From Pseudomonas extremorientalis (GTDB lineage: Bacteria; Pseudomonadota; Gammaproteobacteria; Pseudomonadales; Pseudomonadaceae): 64,000 bases of DNA. The stretch lies in the NCBI RefSeq assembly GCF_001870465.1, contig NZ_MDGK01000063.1:47745-111744 (forward strand), written 5' to 3'. Positions 15,879 to 25,108 of this stretch are shown one piece after another. The stretch's first letter is position 1. Every line of letters starts with the position of its first letter. Under the pieces are notes generated by a model. It did not search any database and was not told the origin of the DNA. It saw only the letters and a list, made by a program, of their open reading frames with translations. The translations under genes and the position numbers were made by a program.

Positions 15879-17621
15879 TTGAATGCGACGACCATCAACA
15901 GCCTGTTCCTGATCGGCGCGTTGCTGGTAAGTGCGAGCATTCTAGTGAGTTCTCTTTCGTCCCGCCTGGGGATCCCGATCCTGGTGATCATCCTGGCCGT
16001 GGGCATGGTCGCCGGCGTCGACGGCGGCGGCATCATCTTCGACAACTACCCGACCGCCTACCTGGTGGGCAACCTCGCCCTGGCCGTGATCCTGCTTGAT
16101 GGCGGTTTGCGCACGCGGGTGGCGAGTTTCCGCGTGGCACTCTGGCCGGCGTTGTCGCTGGCCACGGTGGGGGTGTTGATTACCACCGGCCTCACCGGCA
16201 TGGCCGCGGCCTGGCTGTTTGACCTCAATATCATCCAGGGCTTGCTGATTGGTGCGATTGTCGGCTCGACGGACGCCGCAGCCGTGTTCTCGCTGCTCGG
16301 CGGCAAAGGCCTGAACGAACGGGTCACCGCCAGCCTGGAGATCGAATCCGGCAGCAACGACCCGATGGCGGTGTTTCTCACGGTCACCCTGATCGACATG
16401 CTCGCCAGCGGCCAGACCGGCCTGCACTGGAGCCTGCTGACGCACCTGGTGCGCGAATTCGGCATCGGCGGCATCGTCGGCCTGGGCGGCGGCTGGTTGA
16501 TGTTGCAGATGGTCAACCGCATCAACCTGGCCACCGGCCTGTACCCGATCCTGGTGATCGCCGGTGGCCTGTTCGTATTTGCCGTGACCAACGCCCTGCA
16601 CGGCAGCGGCTTCCTCGCCGTGTACCTGTGCGGCCTGGTGATAGGCAACCGCCCGGTGCGCAGCCGTCATGGCATTCTGCATATGCTCGACGGCATGGCC
16701 TGGCTGGCGCAGATCGGCATGTTCCTGGTGCTGGGCCTGCTGGTCACGCCCCATGACTTGCTGCCGATTGCGTTGCCGGCCCTGGGCCTGGCGCTGTGGA
16801 TGATCCTGTTTGCACGGCCGCTGTCGGTGATGGTTGGCCTGCTGCCCTTCAAGGCGTTCCATGGCCGCGAAAAAGCCTTTATCGCCTGGGTCGGGTTGCG
16901 CGGCGCGGTGCCGATCATTCTGGCGGTGTTCCCGCTGATGGCCGGACTGCCCCATGCGCAGCTGTACTTCAACCTGGCGTTCTTTATCGTACTGGTGTCA
17001 CTGCTGGTGCAGGGCACGAGCCTACCGTGGGTCGCCAAGCTGCTCAAGGTCACCGTCCCGCCGGACCCGGCGCCGATTTCCCGCGCGGCGCTGGAAGTGC
17101 ACGTCACCAGCGAATGGGAGCTGTTCGTCTACCGCCTGGGCGCGGAAAAATGGTGCATCGGTGCCGCCCTGCGCGAGCTGAAAATGCCCGAAGGCACGCG
17201 GATTGCCGCGCTGTTCCGTGGCCAGCAACTGCTCCATCCGTCGGGTAGTACCGTGCTGGAAGTCGGCGACTTGCTCTGCGTGATCGGCCACGAACACAAC
17301 CTGCCAGCCCTGGGCAAACTGTTCAGCCAGGCTCCGCAACGCGGGCTGGATCTGCGCTTCTTCGGCGACTTCGTGCTGGAAGGCGACGCCCAGCTGGGCG
17401 CGGTGTCGGCCTTGTACGGCCTGAAGCTGGAGGGCATCGACCCGGACATGCCGCTGAGCAGCTTCATCACCCAGAAAGTCGGGGGCGCGCCCATCGTCGG
17501 CGACCAGGTGGAGTGGAACAACACCATCTGGACCGTTGCGGTCATGGACGGGAACAAGATCGGCAAAGTGGGCGTCAGATTCCCCGAAGGAAGTCGCCCG
17601 GGCCCCGGACTCTTCCTCTAA
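15879..17621 (+). CDS. nhaP2: Potassium/proton antiporter (CPA1 family, NhaP2/CvrA)
   Basis: A 580-residue protein: about 12 membrane helices in residues 1-395 (SRLGIPILVIILAVGMVAG; the CPA1 core GSTDAAAVFSLLGG), followed by cytoplasmic regulatory regions typical of NhaP2/CvrA, including a TrkA-C-like part (VLEVGDLLCVIGHEHNL). It exports K+ in exchange for protons at the inner membrane. The start is the TTG at 15879: GGAG lies eight bases upstream and the length then equals the family norm (about 578-580). The upstream ATG frame (15834) has no good ribosome site. It ends 50 bp before mscK. Confidence 0.92.
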   Translation: MNATTINSLFLIGALLVSASILVSSLSSRLGIPILVIILAVGMVAGVDGGGIIFDNYPTAYLVGNLALAVILLDGGLRTRVASFRVALWPALSLATVGVLITTGLTGMAAAWLFDLNIIQGLLIGAIVGSTDAAAVFSLLGGKGLNERVTASLEIESGSNDPMAVFLTVTLIDMLASGQTGLHWSLLTHLVREFGIGGIVGLGGGWLMLQMVNRINLATGLYPILVIAGGLFVFAVTNALHGSGFLAVYLCGLVIGNRPVRSRHGILHMLDGMAWLAQIGMFLVLGLLVTPHDLLPIALPALGLALWMILFARPLSVMVGLLPFKAFHGREKAFIAWVGLRGAVPIILAVFPLMAGLPHAQLYFNLAFFIVLVSLLVQGTSLPWVAKLLKVTVPPDPAPISRAALEVHVTSEWELFVYRLGAEKWCIGAALRELKMPEGTRIAALFRGQQLLHPSGSTVLEVGDLLCVIGHEHNLPALGKLFSQAPQRGLDLRFFGDFVLEGDAQLGAVSALYGLKLEGIDPDMPLSSFITQKVGGAPIVGDQVEWNNTIWTVAVMDGNKIGKVGVRFPEGSRPGPGLFL

Positions 17622-17671
17622 ACTGCGGGGCGATGACGCCCCCGATTCTTCACCTTGCACGACCGGTCTCT

Positions 17672-20600
17672 ATGCCAACCTTGCGCACTCTTCTCGCCAC
17701 TGCCCTGCTGAGCCTGACCCTGTGTGTCGGCGTCGTCCACGCCGCCGACCCGCCCAGCGCCGAGGCTATCCAGCAAACCCTGGACAAGCTGCCCGACCGC
17801 AAGCTGCCCGACGCCGACATGAAGGCGCTGCAGACCATCCTGCAGCAAACCCTGACGTACCTGGGCAACAAGCAGGATTACGAGCAGCGCCTGGCCGACC
17901 TCAAGCGCCAACTGGAAGACGCCCCGCGCCAGACCACCGAGAACCAGCGCGAACTGACCCGGCTCAAGGCAACCAAAGTCATCCCGGTCGCCCAGCGCTA
18001 CGCCAGCCTGCCGGTGCCACAGCTTGAACAGTTGCTGGTGCAGCGCAGCACCCAGCAAGGCGACCTGCAAAAAGAACTGGCCGATGCCAACAGCCTGTCC
18101 ATCGCCGCCCAGACCCGTCCTGAGCGCGCCCAGACCGAAATCAGCAACAGCCAGACGCGCATTCTGCAGATCAACTCGACCCTCAAGGCCGGTAAAGACA
18201 ACGGCAAGACCCTCAGCGCCGACCAGCGCAACCAGCTCAACGCCGAACTTGCGGCCCTCAACGCGCTGATCCCCCTGCGCCGCCAGGAACTGGCTGGCAA
18301 CAGCCAGCTGCAAGACCTGGGCAACAGCCAGCATGACCTGGTGATGGAAAAGACCGCACGCCTGGAACAAGAGATCCAGGACCTGCAGACCCTGATCAAC
18401 CAGAAGCGCCTGGCCCAGTCCCAGCAGACCGTGACCCAGCAGTCCATCGAAGCGCAAAAGGCCGGTGGCAGCAGCCTGCTGGCCACGGAAAGCGCGGCCA
18501 ACCTGAAGCTGTCCGACTACCTGCTCAAAAGTACCGACCGCCTCAACGACCTGACCCAGAAGAACCTGCAGACCAAGCAGCAACTGGACACCGTGACCCA
18601 GAGCGACTCGGCCTTGGACGAGCAAATCAACGTGCTCAAGGGCAGCCTGCTGCTGTCAAAGATCCTCTACAAGCAAAAGCAGGCCCTGCCGCGTCTCACC
18701 GTGGACCGCGACCTGGCGGACGACATCGCCAACATTCGCCTGTACCAGTTCGAGGTCAACCAGCAGCGCGAGCTGATCAGCTCGCCCAGCGCCTATGTGG
18801 ATAACCTGCTGGCGAACCAGGCGCCGGAGGATGTCACCCCGCAGCTGCGCCGCACCTTGCTCGAATTGGCGATCACCCGCAGCGACCTGCTGGAGCGCCT
18901 GAGCCGTGAACTGAGCGCGCTGCTAAACGAATCCATCACGTTGCAACTGAACCAGAAACAACTGCTTAGCACCGCCACCACCCTGCGCGCGACGCTGGAT
19001 GAGCAGATGTTCTGGATTCCCAGCAACAAGCCGCTGGATACCGAATGGCTGGAAACCGTCCCCGCGCACCTGAGCAAGCAAGTCGCCACCCTGCCCTGGG
19101 CGTCCAGCGTCAGCGAACTGTATGACGGCCTGACCCAACGCCCGCTGCTGTTCCTGCCCCTGCTGCTGTTGATCGGCGCGTTGCTGTGGCGTCGTAAAAA
19201 CCTGTACCAGCGCCTGAACAAGGTGCACCTGGACATCGGCCACTTCAAGCGCGACAGCCAGTGGCACACGCCCCAGGCCATCCTGATCAACATCCTGCTG
19301 GCGATGCCGGTGTCCCTCGGCCTTGCGCTGTGCGGGTATGCGCTGCAAATCGACGCCCGTGGGCAAAACGCCAACCTCGGTTCAGCCCTGTTGCAGATCG
19401 CTCAGGCCTGGCTGGTGTTCTACACCGCCTATCGCATCCTGGCGCCCGGTGGCGTGGCCGAACTGCACTTTCGCTGGGAAAAGCCCCAGGTCGAATTCCT
19501 GCAAGGCTGGGTGCGCAAACTCGGGCTGGTGGTATTGGCCCTGGTGGCCGTGGTCGCCATCGCTGAACACCAACCCGCGGCGCTGGCCGACGACGTGCTG
19601 GGCATCGGCGTGGTGCTGACCTGCTACGCGCTGATGGCCTGGCTGCTGGGCCGCCTGTTGCTCAACAGCCCTACGCACGAAAAGGCTTCGCTGTTTCGCA
19701 AGGCCGTGGGCCTGCTGTTTACCGCGCTGCCCATCGCGCTGTTTATCGCCGTGTGCTTCGGCTACTACTACACCGCACTCAAGCTCAGCGACCGGCTGAT
19801 CAATACCCTGTACCTGCTGATGTTCTGGCTGGTGATCGAAGCCACCTTCGTCCGTGGCCTGGGCGTTGCCGCCCGGCGCCTGGCCTATGCGCGCGCCCTG
19901 GCCAAACGCCAGGCCGCCAAGGAAGCCGGCGACGGCGAAGCGGTGATCGAAGAACCGACCCTGGACATCGAGCAGGTCAACGAGCAGTCCATGCGCCTGA
20001 TTCGCCTGGCATTGCTCGGCGGTTTTATCGCCGCGCTGTATTGGGTGTGGGCGGACCTGATCTCGGTATTTTCCTACCTGGATAACGTCACGCTGTACGA
20101 ATACACCAGCGGCACCGGTGCGAATATCAGCATGGTGCCCATCAGCATCGGCGACTTGCTCGGCGCGCTGATCATCATCGGCATTACCTTCGCGCTCGCG
20201 CGCAACTTACCGGGTTTGCTCGAAGTATTGGTGCTGTCCAAACTGGACCTGGCCCAGGGCAGCGCCTACGCGACTACCACGCTGTTGTCCTACGTGATTG
20301 CCGGCGTCGGTTTCGTCTCCACCCTGTCGACCCTCGGCGTGAGCTGGGACAAGTTGCAATGGCTGGTGGCGGCGCTGTCGGTGGGCCTGGGCTTTGGTAT
20401 GCAGGAGATCTTCGCCAACTTCATCTCCGGCATCATGATCCTGTTCGAACGCCCGGTGCGCATCGGCGACACCATCACCATCGGCAACCTGTCGGGCACG
20501 GTGAGCAAGATCCGCATCCGCGCCACGACGATCACCGACTTTGACCGCAAGGACATCATTGTCCCGAACAAAACGTTCATTACCGGACAACTGATCAACT

Positions 20601-21010
20601 GGTCACTGACCGACACCATTACCCGCGTCACCCTCAAGCTCGGCGTGGACTACGGCTCCGACCTGGACCGCGTGAAGGAACTGCTGCTCAAGGCCGCCCG
20701 CGAGAACCCGCGGGTACTCAAGGAGCCGGAACCCCATGTGTACTTCCTCAACTTCGGCGAAAGCACCCTCGACCATGAACTGCGCATGCACGTGCGCGAC
20801 CTGGGCGACCGCAACCCGGTGATCGACGAAGTGAACCGCTTTATCAATCGCGAGTTCAAGAAAGAGCACATCAACATCTCGTTCCGCCAGATGGAGGTCT
20901 ATCTCAAGAACCTCCACGGCCAGGAATACAAACTGGTGGAAGTCGACACCCCGGCCAAGCCCGCCAATGACGGCGGCGTGCAGGAACCACCACCGAGCAA
21001 ACTCGACTAA
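17672..21010 (+). CDS. mscK: Large mechanosensitive channel of the MscK (KefA) family
   Basis: A 1112-residue protein close in size to E. coli MscK (1120). It has a signal peptide (MPTLRTLLATALLSLTLCVGVVHAA), a long periplasmic coiled-coil domain to about residue 480, multiple membrane helices, and the MscS-like C-terminal pore and beta domain (LSVGLGFGMQEIFANFISGIMILFERPVRIGDTITIG). It opens under membrane tension to release osmolytes. The ATG at 17672 gives a clean signal peptide; an in-frame ATG at 17633 would add 13 residues. It lies 50 bp after nhaP2, so the two ion-handling genes are probably cotranscribed. Confidence 0.9.
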   Translation: MPTLRTLLATALLSLTLCVGVVHAADPPSAEAIQQTLDKLPDRKLPDADMKALQTILQQTLTYLGNKQDYEQRLADLKRQLEDAPRQTTENQRELTRLKATKVIPVAQRYASLPVPQLEQLLVQRSTQQGDLQKELADANSLSIAAQTRPERAQTEISNSQTRILQINSTLKAGKDNGKTLSADQRNQLNAELAALNALIPLRRQELAGNSQLQDLGNSQHDLVMEKTARLEQEIQDLQTLINQKRLAQSQQTVTQQSIEAQKAGGSSLLATESAANLKLSDYLLKSTDRLNDLTQKNLQTKQQLDTVTQSDSALDEQINVLKGSLLLSKILYKQKQALPRLTVDRDLADDIANIRLYQFEVNQQRELISSPSAYVDNLLANQAPEDVTPQLRRTLLELAITRSDLLERLSRELSALLNESITLQLNQKQLLSTATTLRATLDEQMFWIPSNKPLDTEWLETVPAHLSKQVATLPWASSVSELYDGLTQRPLLFLPLLLLIGALLWRRKNLYQRLNKVHLDIGHFKRDSQWHTPQAILINILLAMPVSLGLALCGYALQIDARGQNANLGSALLQIAQAWLVFYTAYRILAPGGVAELHFRWEKPQVEFLQGWVRKLGLVVLALVAVVAIAEHQPAALADDVLGIGVVLTCYALMAWLLGRLLLNSPTHEKASLFRKAVGLLFTALPIALFIAVCFGYYYTALKLSDRLINTLYLLMFWLVIEATFVRGLGVAARRLAYARALAKRQAAKEAGDGEAVIEEPTLDIEQVNEQSMRLIRLALLGGFIAALYWVWADLISVFSYLDNVTLYEYTSGTGANISMVPISIGDLLGALIIIGITFALARNLPGLLEVLVLSKLDLAQGSAYATTTLLSYVIAGVGFVSTLSTLGVSWDKLQWLVAALSVGLGFGMQEIFANFISGIMILFERPVRIGDTITIGNLSGTVSKIRIRATTITDFDRKDIIVPNKTFITGQLINWSLTDTITRVTLKLGVDYGSDLDRVKELLLKAARENPRVLKEPEPHVYFLNFGESTLDHELRMHVRDLGDRNPVIDEVNRFINREFKKEHINISFRQMEVYLKNLHGQEYKLVEVDTPAKPANDGGVQEPPPSKLD

Positions 21011-21022
21011 CCGCGCTATCCC

Positions 21023-21048
21023 CAGCAGAATGCTCGGACATTCTGCTG
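21023..21048 (+). promoter_or_regulatory. 10-bp perfect hairpin abutting the selO ribosome binding site
   Basis: CAGCAGAATG (21023-21032), loop CTCGGA, and CATTCTGCTG (21039-21048) form a perfect stem. Its last base is the first G of the selO Shine-Dalgarno GGAG (21048-21051). There is no T run, so it is not a classic terminator. It may protect the mscK 3' end or tune selO translation. Confidence 0.55.
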
Positions 21049-21058
21049 GAGATGGCCG

Positions 21059-22522
21059 GTGAAAGCCCTCGACGAACTGACCTTCGACAACCGCTTCGCA
21101 CGCCTGGGCGATGCGTTCTCAACCCACGTATTGCCCGAGCCCCTCGACGCACCGCGCCTGGTCGTGGCGAGCGAGGCCGCCATGGCCCTGCTCGACCTGG
21201 ACCCCGCCGTTGCCGAAACACCGGTGTTCGCCGAACTGTTCGGCGGGCACAAACTGTGGGCCGAGGCAGAGCCGCGGGCGATGGTCTATTCCGGGCATCA
21301 GTTCGGCGGCTACACCCCGCAATTGGGTGACGGCCGTGGGTTGTTGCTGGGCGAGGTGTACAACGAGGCGGGCGAGCATTGGGACCTGCACCTCAAGGGC
21401 GCCGGCATGACGCCTTACTCACGCATGGGCGATGGGCGTGCCGTGCTGCGCTCGTCGATCCGCGAATTCCTCGCGTCCGAAGCGCTGCATGCGCTGGGCA
21501 TCCCCAGCAGCCGCGCGCTGTGCGTGATCGGTTCCGACACCCCGGTGTGGCGCGAAAAACAGGAACGCGGCGCGATGGTGTTGCGCATGGCGCACAGCCA
21601 TATCCGCTTCGGGCATTTCGAATACTTCTACTACACCAAGAAACCCGAGCAGCAGGCGCAACTGGCCGAACACGTGCTCAACCTGCACTACCCCGAATGC
21701 CGCGAACAGCCCGAGCCGTACCTGGCGATGTTCCGCGAAATCGTCGAGCGCAATGCTGAGCTGATCGCCAAATGGCAGGCGTATGGCTTCTGCCACGGGG
21801 TGATGAACACCGACAACATGTCGATCCTCGGTATCACCTTCGACTTCGGACCGTTTGCATTCCTGGACGACTTTGACGCGCACTTCATCTGCAACCACTC
21901 GGATCACGAAGGGCGCTATTCCTTCAGTAATCAGGTGCCGATCGGGCAGTGGAACTTGAGTGCATTGGCGCAGGCGCTGACACCGTTTATCAGCGTCGAT
22001 GCGTTGAAGGAAGCACTTGGGTTGTATCTGCCGCTTTATCAAGCGAACTACCTGGACCTGATGCGCCGCCGCTTGGGGCTGACCACCGCCGAAGACGATG
22101 ACCAGCAACTGGTCGAGCGTTTACTGAAGCTGATGCAAAACAGCGGCGTGGATTACACCCTGTTCTTCCGGCGCCTGGGGGATGAATCGGCGGCGTTGGC
22201 CGTAGCGCGGCTGCGCGATGACTTTGTCGACCTGGCCGGGTTTGATGCCTGGGCCGAGCAGTACCAGGCGCGCGTTGAGCGGGATGGGGAGTTCAGCGAA
22301 GAACAACGCCGTGCGCGGATGCATGCGGTGAACCCGCTGTATATCCTGCGCAACTACCTGGCGCAGAACGCCATCGTTGCCGCCGAATCCGGGGATTACA
22401 GCGAAGTGCGGCGGTTGCATGCGGTGCTTTCCAAGCCGTTTGAGGAGCAAGCGGGGATGGAGCAGTACGCACAGCGGCCGCCGGATTGGGGGAAACATTT
22501 GGAGATTAGTTGTTCGTCATAG
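21059..22522 (+). CDS. selO: Protein adenylyltransferase SelO (YdiU)
   Basis: A 487-residue pseudokinase of the SelO family, recognisable from FDNRFARLGDAFSTHVLPEPL at the start, YSGHQFGGYTPQLGDGRG near residues 80-97 and the metal-binding segment GVMNTDNMSILGITFDFGPFAFLD near 245. SelO transfers AMP from ATP to Ser/Thr/Tyr of proteins, with a redox role. The start is the GTG at 21059, with GGAG seven bases upstream. The C-terminus ends DWGKHLEISCSS, keeping a cysteine near the end as in bacterial relatives. It follows mscK by 48 bp. Confidence 0.95.
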   Translation: MKALDELTFDNRFARLGDAFSTHVLPEPLDAPRLVVASEAAMALLDLDPAVAETPVFAELFGGHKLWAEAEPRAMVYSGHQFGGYTPQLGDGRGLLLGEVYNEAGEHWDLHLKGAGMTPYSRMGDGRAVLRSSIREFLASEALHALGIPSSRALCVIGSDTPVWREKQERGAMVLRMAHSHIRFGHFEYFYYTKKPEQQAQLAEHVLNLHYPECREQPEPYLAMFREIVERNAELIAKWQAYGFCHGVMNTDNMSILGITFDFGPFAFLDDFDAHFICNHSDHEGRYSFSNQVPIGQWNLSALAQALTPFISVDALKEALGLYLPLYQANYLDLMRRRLGLTTAEDDDQQLVERLLKLMQNSGVDYTLFFRRLGDESAALAVARLRDDFVDLAGFDAWAEQYQARVERDGEFSEEQRRARMHAVNPLYILRNYLAQNAIVAAESGDYSEVRRLHAVLSKPFEEQAGMEQYAQRPPDWGKHLEISCSS

Positions 22523-22561
22523 GAGGCCTATCCAGAAGATCGCCCACCGCCGTGATCGTGA

Positions 22562-22963
22562 TCAGATGAACATATCCACAGGGACCTTGAAGAACTCCGC
22601 CAGCCAACGAATCTGCCGAACGTTCAGCTGGCGTTTTCCACTCAGGATTTCTGAGACAACCGACTGAGCGCCGACACCAGGCAGGTCACTTTGCGTCAAG
22701 CCATGCTCCTGCATCATTGAACGCAATACATCGACACCGCTCGCCTCAGGTATTGGCCAATGCTCTAAGTCATAGGCCTCAACCCAATCACCGATGATAT
22801 CGACCAGCCCCATCAGCGGATGGGTTTCATCGTCCCCCACGATATCCAGCAATTCGTCGAGCGCCTCTACCAACACATCGTAATCAGCCTCGGTTTTCGG
22901 CTTACGCAACAAGGGGGACACGAACTTCCAATGCTCGGCGACTTGCTCGATCAATACACTCAT
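22562..22963 (-). CDS. higA: HigA-type antitoxin, helix-turn-helix repressor
   Basis: A 133-residue protein with an acidic N-terminal region and a C-terminal HTH (EHGLTQSDLPGVGAQSVVSEILSGKRQLNVRQIRWLAEFF). It neutralises HigB and represses the operon. Start choice is between ATG at 22963 and ATG at 22972: the AGGAG upstream is only two bases from the second but about eleven from the first, so 22963 is preferred; the 22972 ATG overlaps the higB stop. As usual for hig modules, the antitoxin lies downstream of the toxin. Confidence 0.88.
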   Translation of the reverse strand: MSVLIEQVAEHWKFVSPLLRKPKTEADYDVLVEALDELLDIVGDDETHPLMGLVDIIGDWVEAYDLEHWPIPEASGVDVLRSMMQEHGLTQSDLPGVGAQSVVSEILSGKRQLNVRQIRWLAEFFKVPVDMFI

Positions 22964-22971
22964 TTTTCCCA

Positions 22972-23259
22972 TTACTCCTTCCACTTACCCTTGTCGTATT
23001 CACGATGGTCCAAAACATGCCGGATGTAGAGACGCTGCATTCGATAGCGCACGATGGCAATAAGGCGGAGCTTGTTGCCTGCGATATTGAACACATGCAG
23101 CGCCCCCACTTTATCCACAGCAGGGAAAACTGCTCTCAACGTCGCAAAGTCTTCAGGGTTGATGACTTTGACCTTCCGATGCCACTCATCCAGAGCACTG
23201 GCTGAGTGAGGCCATTTTTCCTTGGCATTTCGTATTTGCTTCGCACTGATCACTCGCAT
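22972..23259 (-). CDS. higB: HigB-type toxin, ribosome-dependent mRNA interferase
   Basis: A 95-residue, basic, RelE-superfamily toxin of the HigB group (MRVISAKQIRNAKEKWPHSASALDEWHRKVKVI; C-terminal RYRMQRLYIRHVLDHREYDKGKWKE with the typical HxxYDKGKW end). It cleaves translated mRNA when free of HigA. It is first in the operon, with two palindromic operators upstream. Confidence 0.93.
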   Translation of the reverse strand: MRVISAKQIRNAKEKWPHSASALDEWHRKVKVINPEDFATLRAVFPAVDKVGALHVFNIAGNKLRLIAIVRYRMQRLYIRHVLDHREYDKGKWKE

Positions 23260-23269
23260 GCAACATCCC

Positions 23270-23286
23270 TATCGCATCTTGCTATG
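23270..23286. promoter_or_regulatory. higBA operator 1 (proximal palindrome)
   Basis: TATCGCATCTTGCTATG is an interrupted palindrome (TATNGCA-N3-TGCNATR). It begins 11 bp upstream of the higB start and would overlap its ribosome site or promoter. The same pattern recurs 39 bp further upstream. Probable HigA-HigB autorepression site. Confidence 0.7.
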
Positions 23287-23308
23287 AAGGTTAAACTCGA
23301 ACGCTGAC

Positions 23309-23325
23309 TATCGCAATTTGCTATA
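23309..23325. promoter_or_regulatory. higBA operator 2 (distal palindrome)
   Basis: TATCGCAATTTGCTATA is a nearly perfect palindrome matching operator 1 at 14 of 17 positions. Center spacing between the two sites is 39 bp. Two spaced operators fit cooperative or conditional repression by the HigA dimer. Confidence 0.7.
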
Positions 23326-23496
23326 GAGTCGATCGGACCGGTGGTGCTTTGTCGAACACGCTTTCACAGCCTAGGTAGGTATGCCCAACCAGCACGCAAA
23401 AATCTGTGAGCATATGCAACGCCGCTTCATAACTTGATAACACCTGCGTCCGGCTCCACATTGAACTTCACTGACTGCTTTCATTGGAGCCCCACC

Positions 23497-23931
23497 ATGC
23501 CCGAACCTCTTGTCATCCCCTGCCCCCACTGCAACGGCCTCAACCGCATCCCCGGTGAACGCCTGGGTGATGCGCCCAAATGCGGGCGCTGCAAGCAGCC
23601 GGTTTTGTCGAACAAGCCGTTTGAGTTGAAGCAAGGCGACTACGCCAGTCAAATCAAGGGCGATTTGCCGTTGCTGGTGGATGTGTGGGCGGACTGGTGT
23701 GGGCCGTGTAAGTCGTTTGCGCCGGTGTTCGAGCAGGCGGCCGGGCAGTTGGCGGGCAAGTGCCGGTTGGCCAAGCTGGACAGCGAGGCCAATCAGCAGT
23801 TGTCGGCACAGTTGGGGATTCGCTCGATTCCCAGTTTGATTCTGTTCAAGAACGGCCGCGAAGTGGCGCGCCAGAGTGGGGCGCTTGCGTTGCCGCAATT
23901 GATGAGCTGGTTGCGTAGCCAAGGCGTGTAA
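23497..23931 (+). CDS. trxC: Thioredoxin TrxC (thioredoxin 2)
   Basis: A 144-residue thioredoxin with the zinc-binding N-terminal extension that defines TrxC: two CxxC pairs (CPHC at about residues 8-11 and CGRC at about 27-30), followed by a thioredoxin fold with the active site WCGPC near residue 69. It reduces disulfides in the cytoplasm under oxidative stress. The start at 23497 has TTGGAG seven bases upstream; the frame is open for 21 more codons without a ribosome site. Confidence 0.96.
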   Translation: MPEPLVIPCPHCNGLNRIPGERLGDAPKCGRCKQPVLSNKPFELKQGDYASQIKGDLPLLVDVWADWCGPCKSFAPVFEQAAGQLAGKCRLAKLDSEANQQLSAQLGIRSIPSLILFKNGREVARQSGALALPQLMSWLRSQGV

Positions 23932-23988
23932 CTCGGCCTTGGAAACCACCCATCCCCCTCCCACAGGGTTTTTGTGTTGTCTTTTGGA

Positions 23989-24759
23989 TCACGCGTTTTC
24001 CAGCAGGTTATGCAACTCTACAAACTGCTGCGTCAGCTTGTGCCGTGGGTCCAGGTGGATCAGCGGCTTGCTCTCCTGGTGCGACTCACGCATGCGCACG
24101 GAGCTGGCCAAGTACACCGGCAGCACCGGCAACCCTTCTGCAATCAACTCATCCAGCATCTGCTGCGGCAGGCTCGCCCGGGCCTGGAACTGATTGACCA
24201 CGATGCCTTCCACTTCGAGGTCCTCGTTGTGGTCTTCCTTCAACTCTTCGATCTCCGCCAGCAGACCATACAGGGCCTGGCGCGAGAAGCTGTCGCAATC
24301 GAAGGGGATCAGCACGCGATCAGCGGCAATCAGCGCTGAAACCGCATAAAAATTCAGCGCTGGAGGCGTATCCAGGTAAATCCGGTCGTAATCTTCACTC
24401 AGCTCATCCAGCAGCTTTCGCAGCTTGTTGATCTTGTGCTTGGCCTCGAGCTTGGGCTGCAGGTCCGCCAGCTCTGCGGTTGCGGTGATCACGTGCAGGT
24501 TGTCGAAGGGGGTCTCGTAGATATCCACTCGGTTTTTCTTCGAAAACGGCCCGGAAGACAGGGTTTGCTTGAAGAATTCGGCAATACCCATGGGGATATC
24601 GTCGCCGGTCAGCCCAGTGAGGTATTGGGTTGAATTGGCTTGCGCATCGAGGTCCACCAACAGGGTTCGATAACCTTCGCTGGCGCTGACTGCCGCCAGG
24701 TTGCAGGCAATGCTGGACTTGCCAACGCCACCTTTTTGATTGAACACCACACGCCGCAT
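23989..24759 (-). CDS. ParA-family (MinD/Soj-like) ATPase without a ParB partner
   Basis: A 256-residue P-loop ATPase with the deviant Walker A motif FNQKGGVGKSSIACNLA at about residues 6-22, VDLDAQANSTQYL (Walker A') and YLDTPPAL (Walker B). Such proteins position cargo such as chromosomes, plasmids or protein clusters. No parB, MipZ or chemotaxis partner lies beside it, so the cargo is unknown. The ATG at 24759 has GGAGG eight bases upstream. It is convergent with trxC. A homologue in the same neighbourhood is, as I recall, part of the Pseudomonas core genome. Confidence 0.88.
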   Translation of the reverse strand: MRRVVFNQKGGVGKSSIACNLAAVSASEGYRTLLVDLDAQANSTQYLTGLTGDDIPMGIAEFFKQTLSSGPFSKKNRVDIYETPFDNLHVITATAELADLQPKLEAKHKINKLRKLLDELSEDYDRIYLDTPPALNFYAVSALIAADRVLIPFDCDSFSRQALYGLLAEIEELKEDHNEDLEVEGIVVNQFQARASLPQQMLDELIAEGLPVLPVYLASSVRMRESHQESKPLIHLDPRHKLTQQFVELHNLLENA

Positions 24760-25108
24760 GGAAAAACCTCCGTGTATCAATGAATGTCCGAGTGTAGAGG
24801 GCAAAAGCGCCTGTTAGCTACCTCGTTCATCCATGCACTGCTGCATCACGATGCCATTGGCACGATAGCTGTCATACACAGCCCACAGATTAAAAAGAAC
24901 GGTCCGACAATCCATCCAGTCCTTGGGTAAAGGACAATCTGTCAATTCTTTCCACTATTTTGTAATCGACCGTGCACAAATCTTTACCAAAGTTTGCTAG
25001 AACCCCACGGCACCGGGATAATGCGCGCCATTCGGCTATTGTTCCCTGTCCCGGTATTCGGGGCCAAAAGTCGCACATGGAAGCCCGCAGGGGCGGGACA
25101 ACTTCTCA
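24760..25108. promoter_or_regulatory. Divergent region between parA-like gene and the APE operon
   Basis: This 349-bp gap must hold the promoter of the 17-kb APE operon and that of the parA-like gene. It is AT-richer in its middle (about 24890-25000) than the flanking genes. I do not see a clear consensus promoter, a known operator or a stop-free small gene. The first APE gene has no obvious Shine-Dalgarno site, only GGGGCGGGA well upstream of its GTG. Confidence 0.5.
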
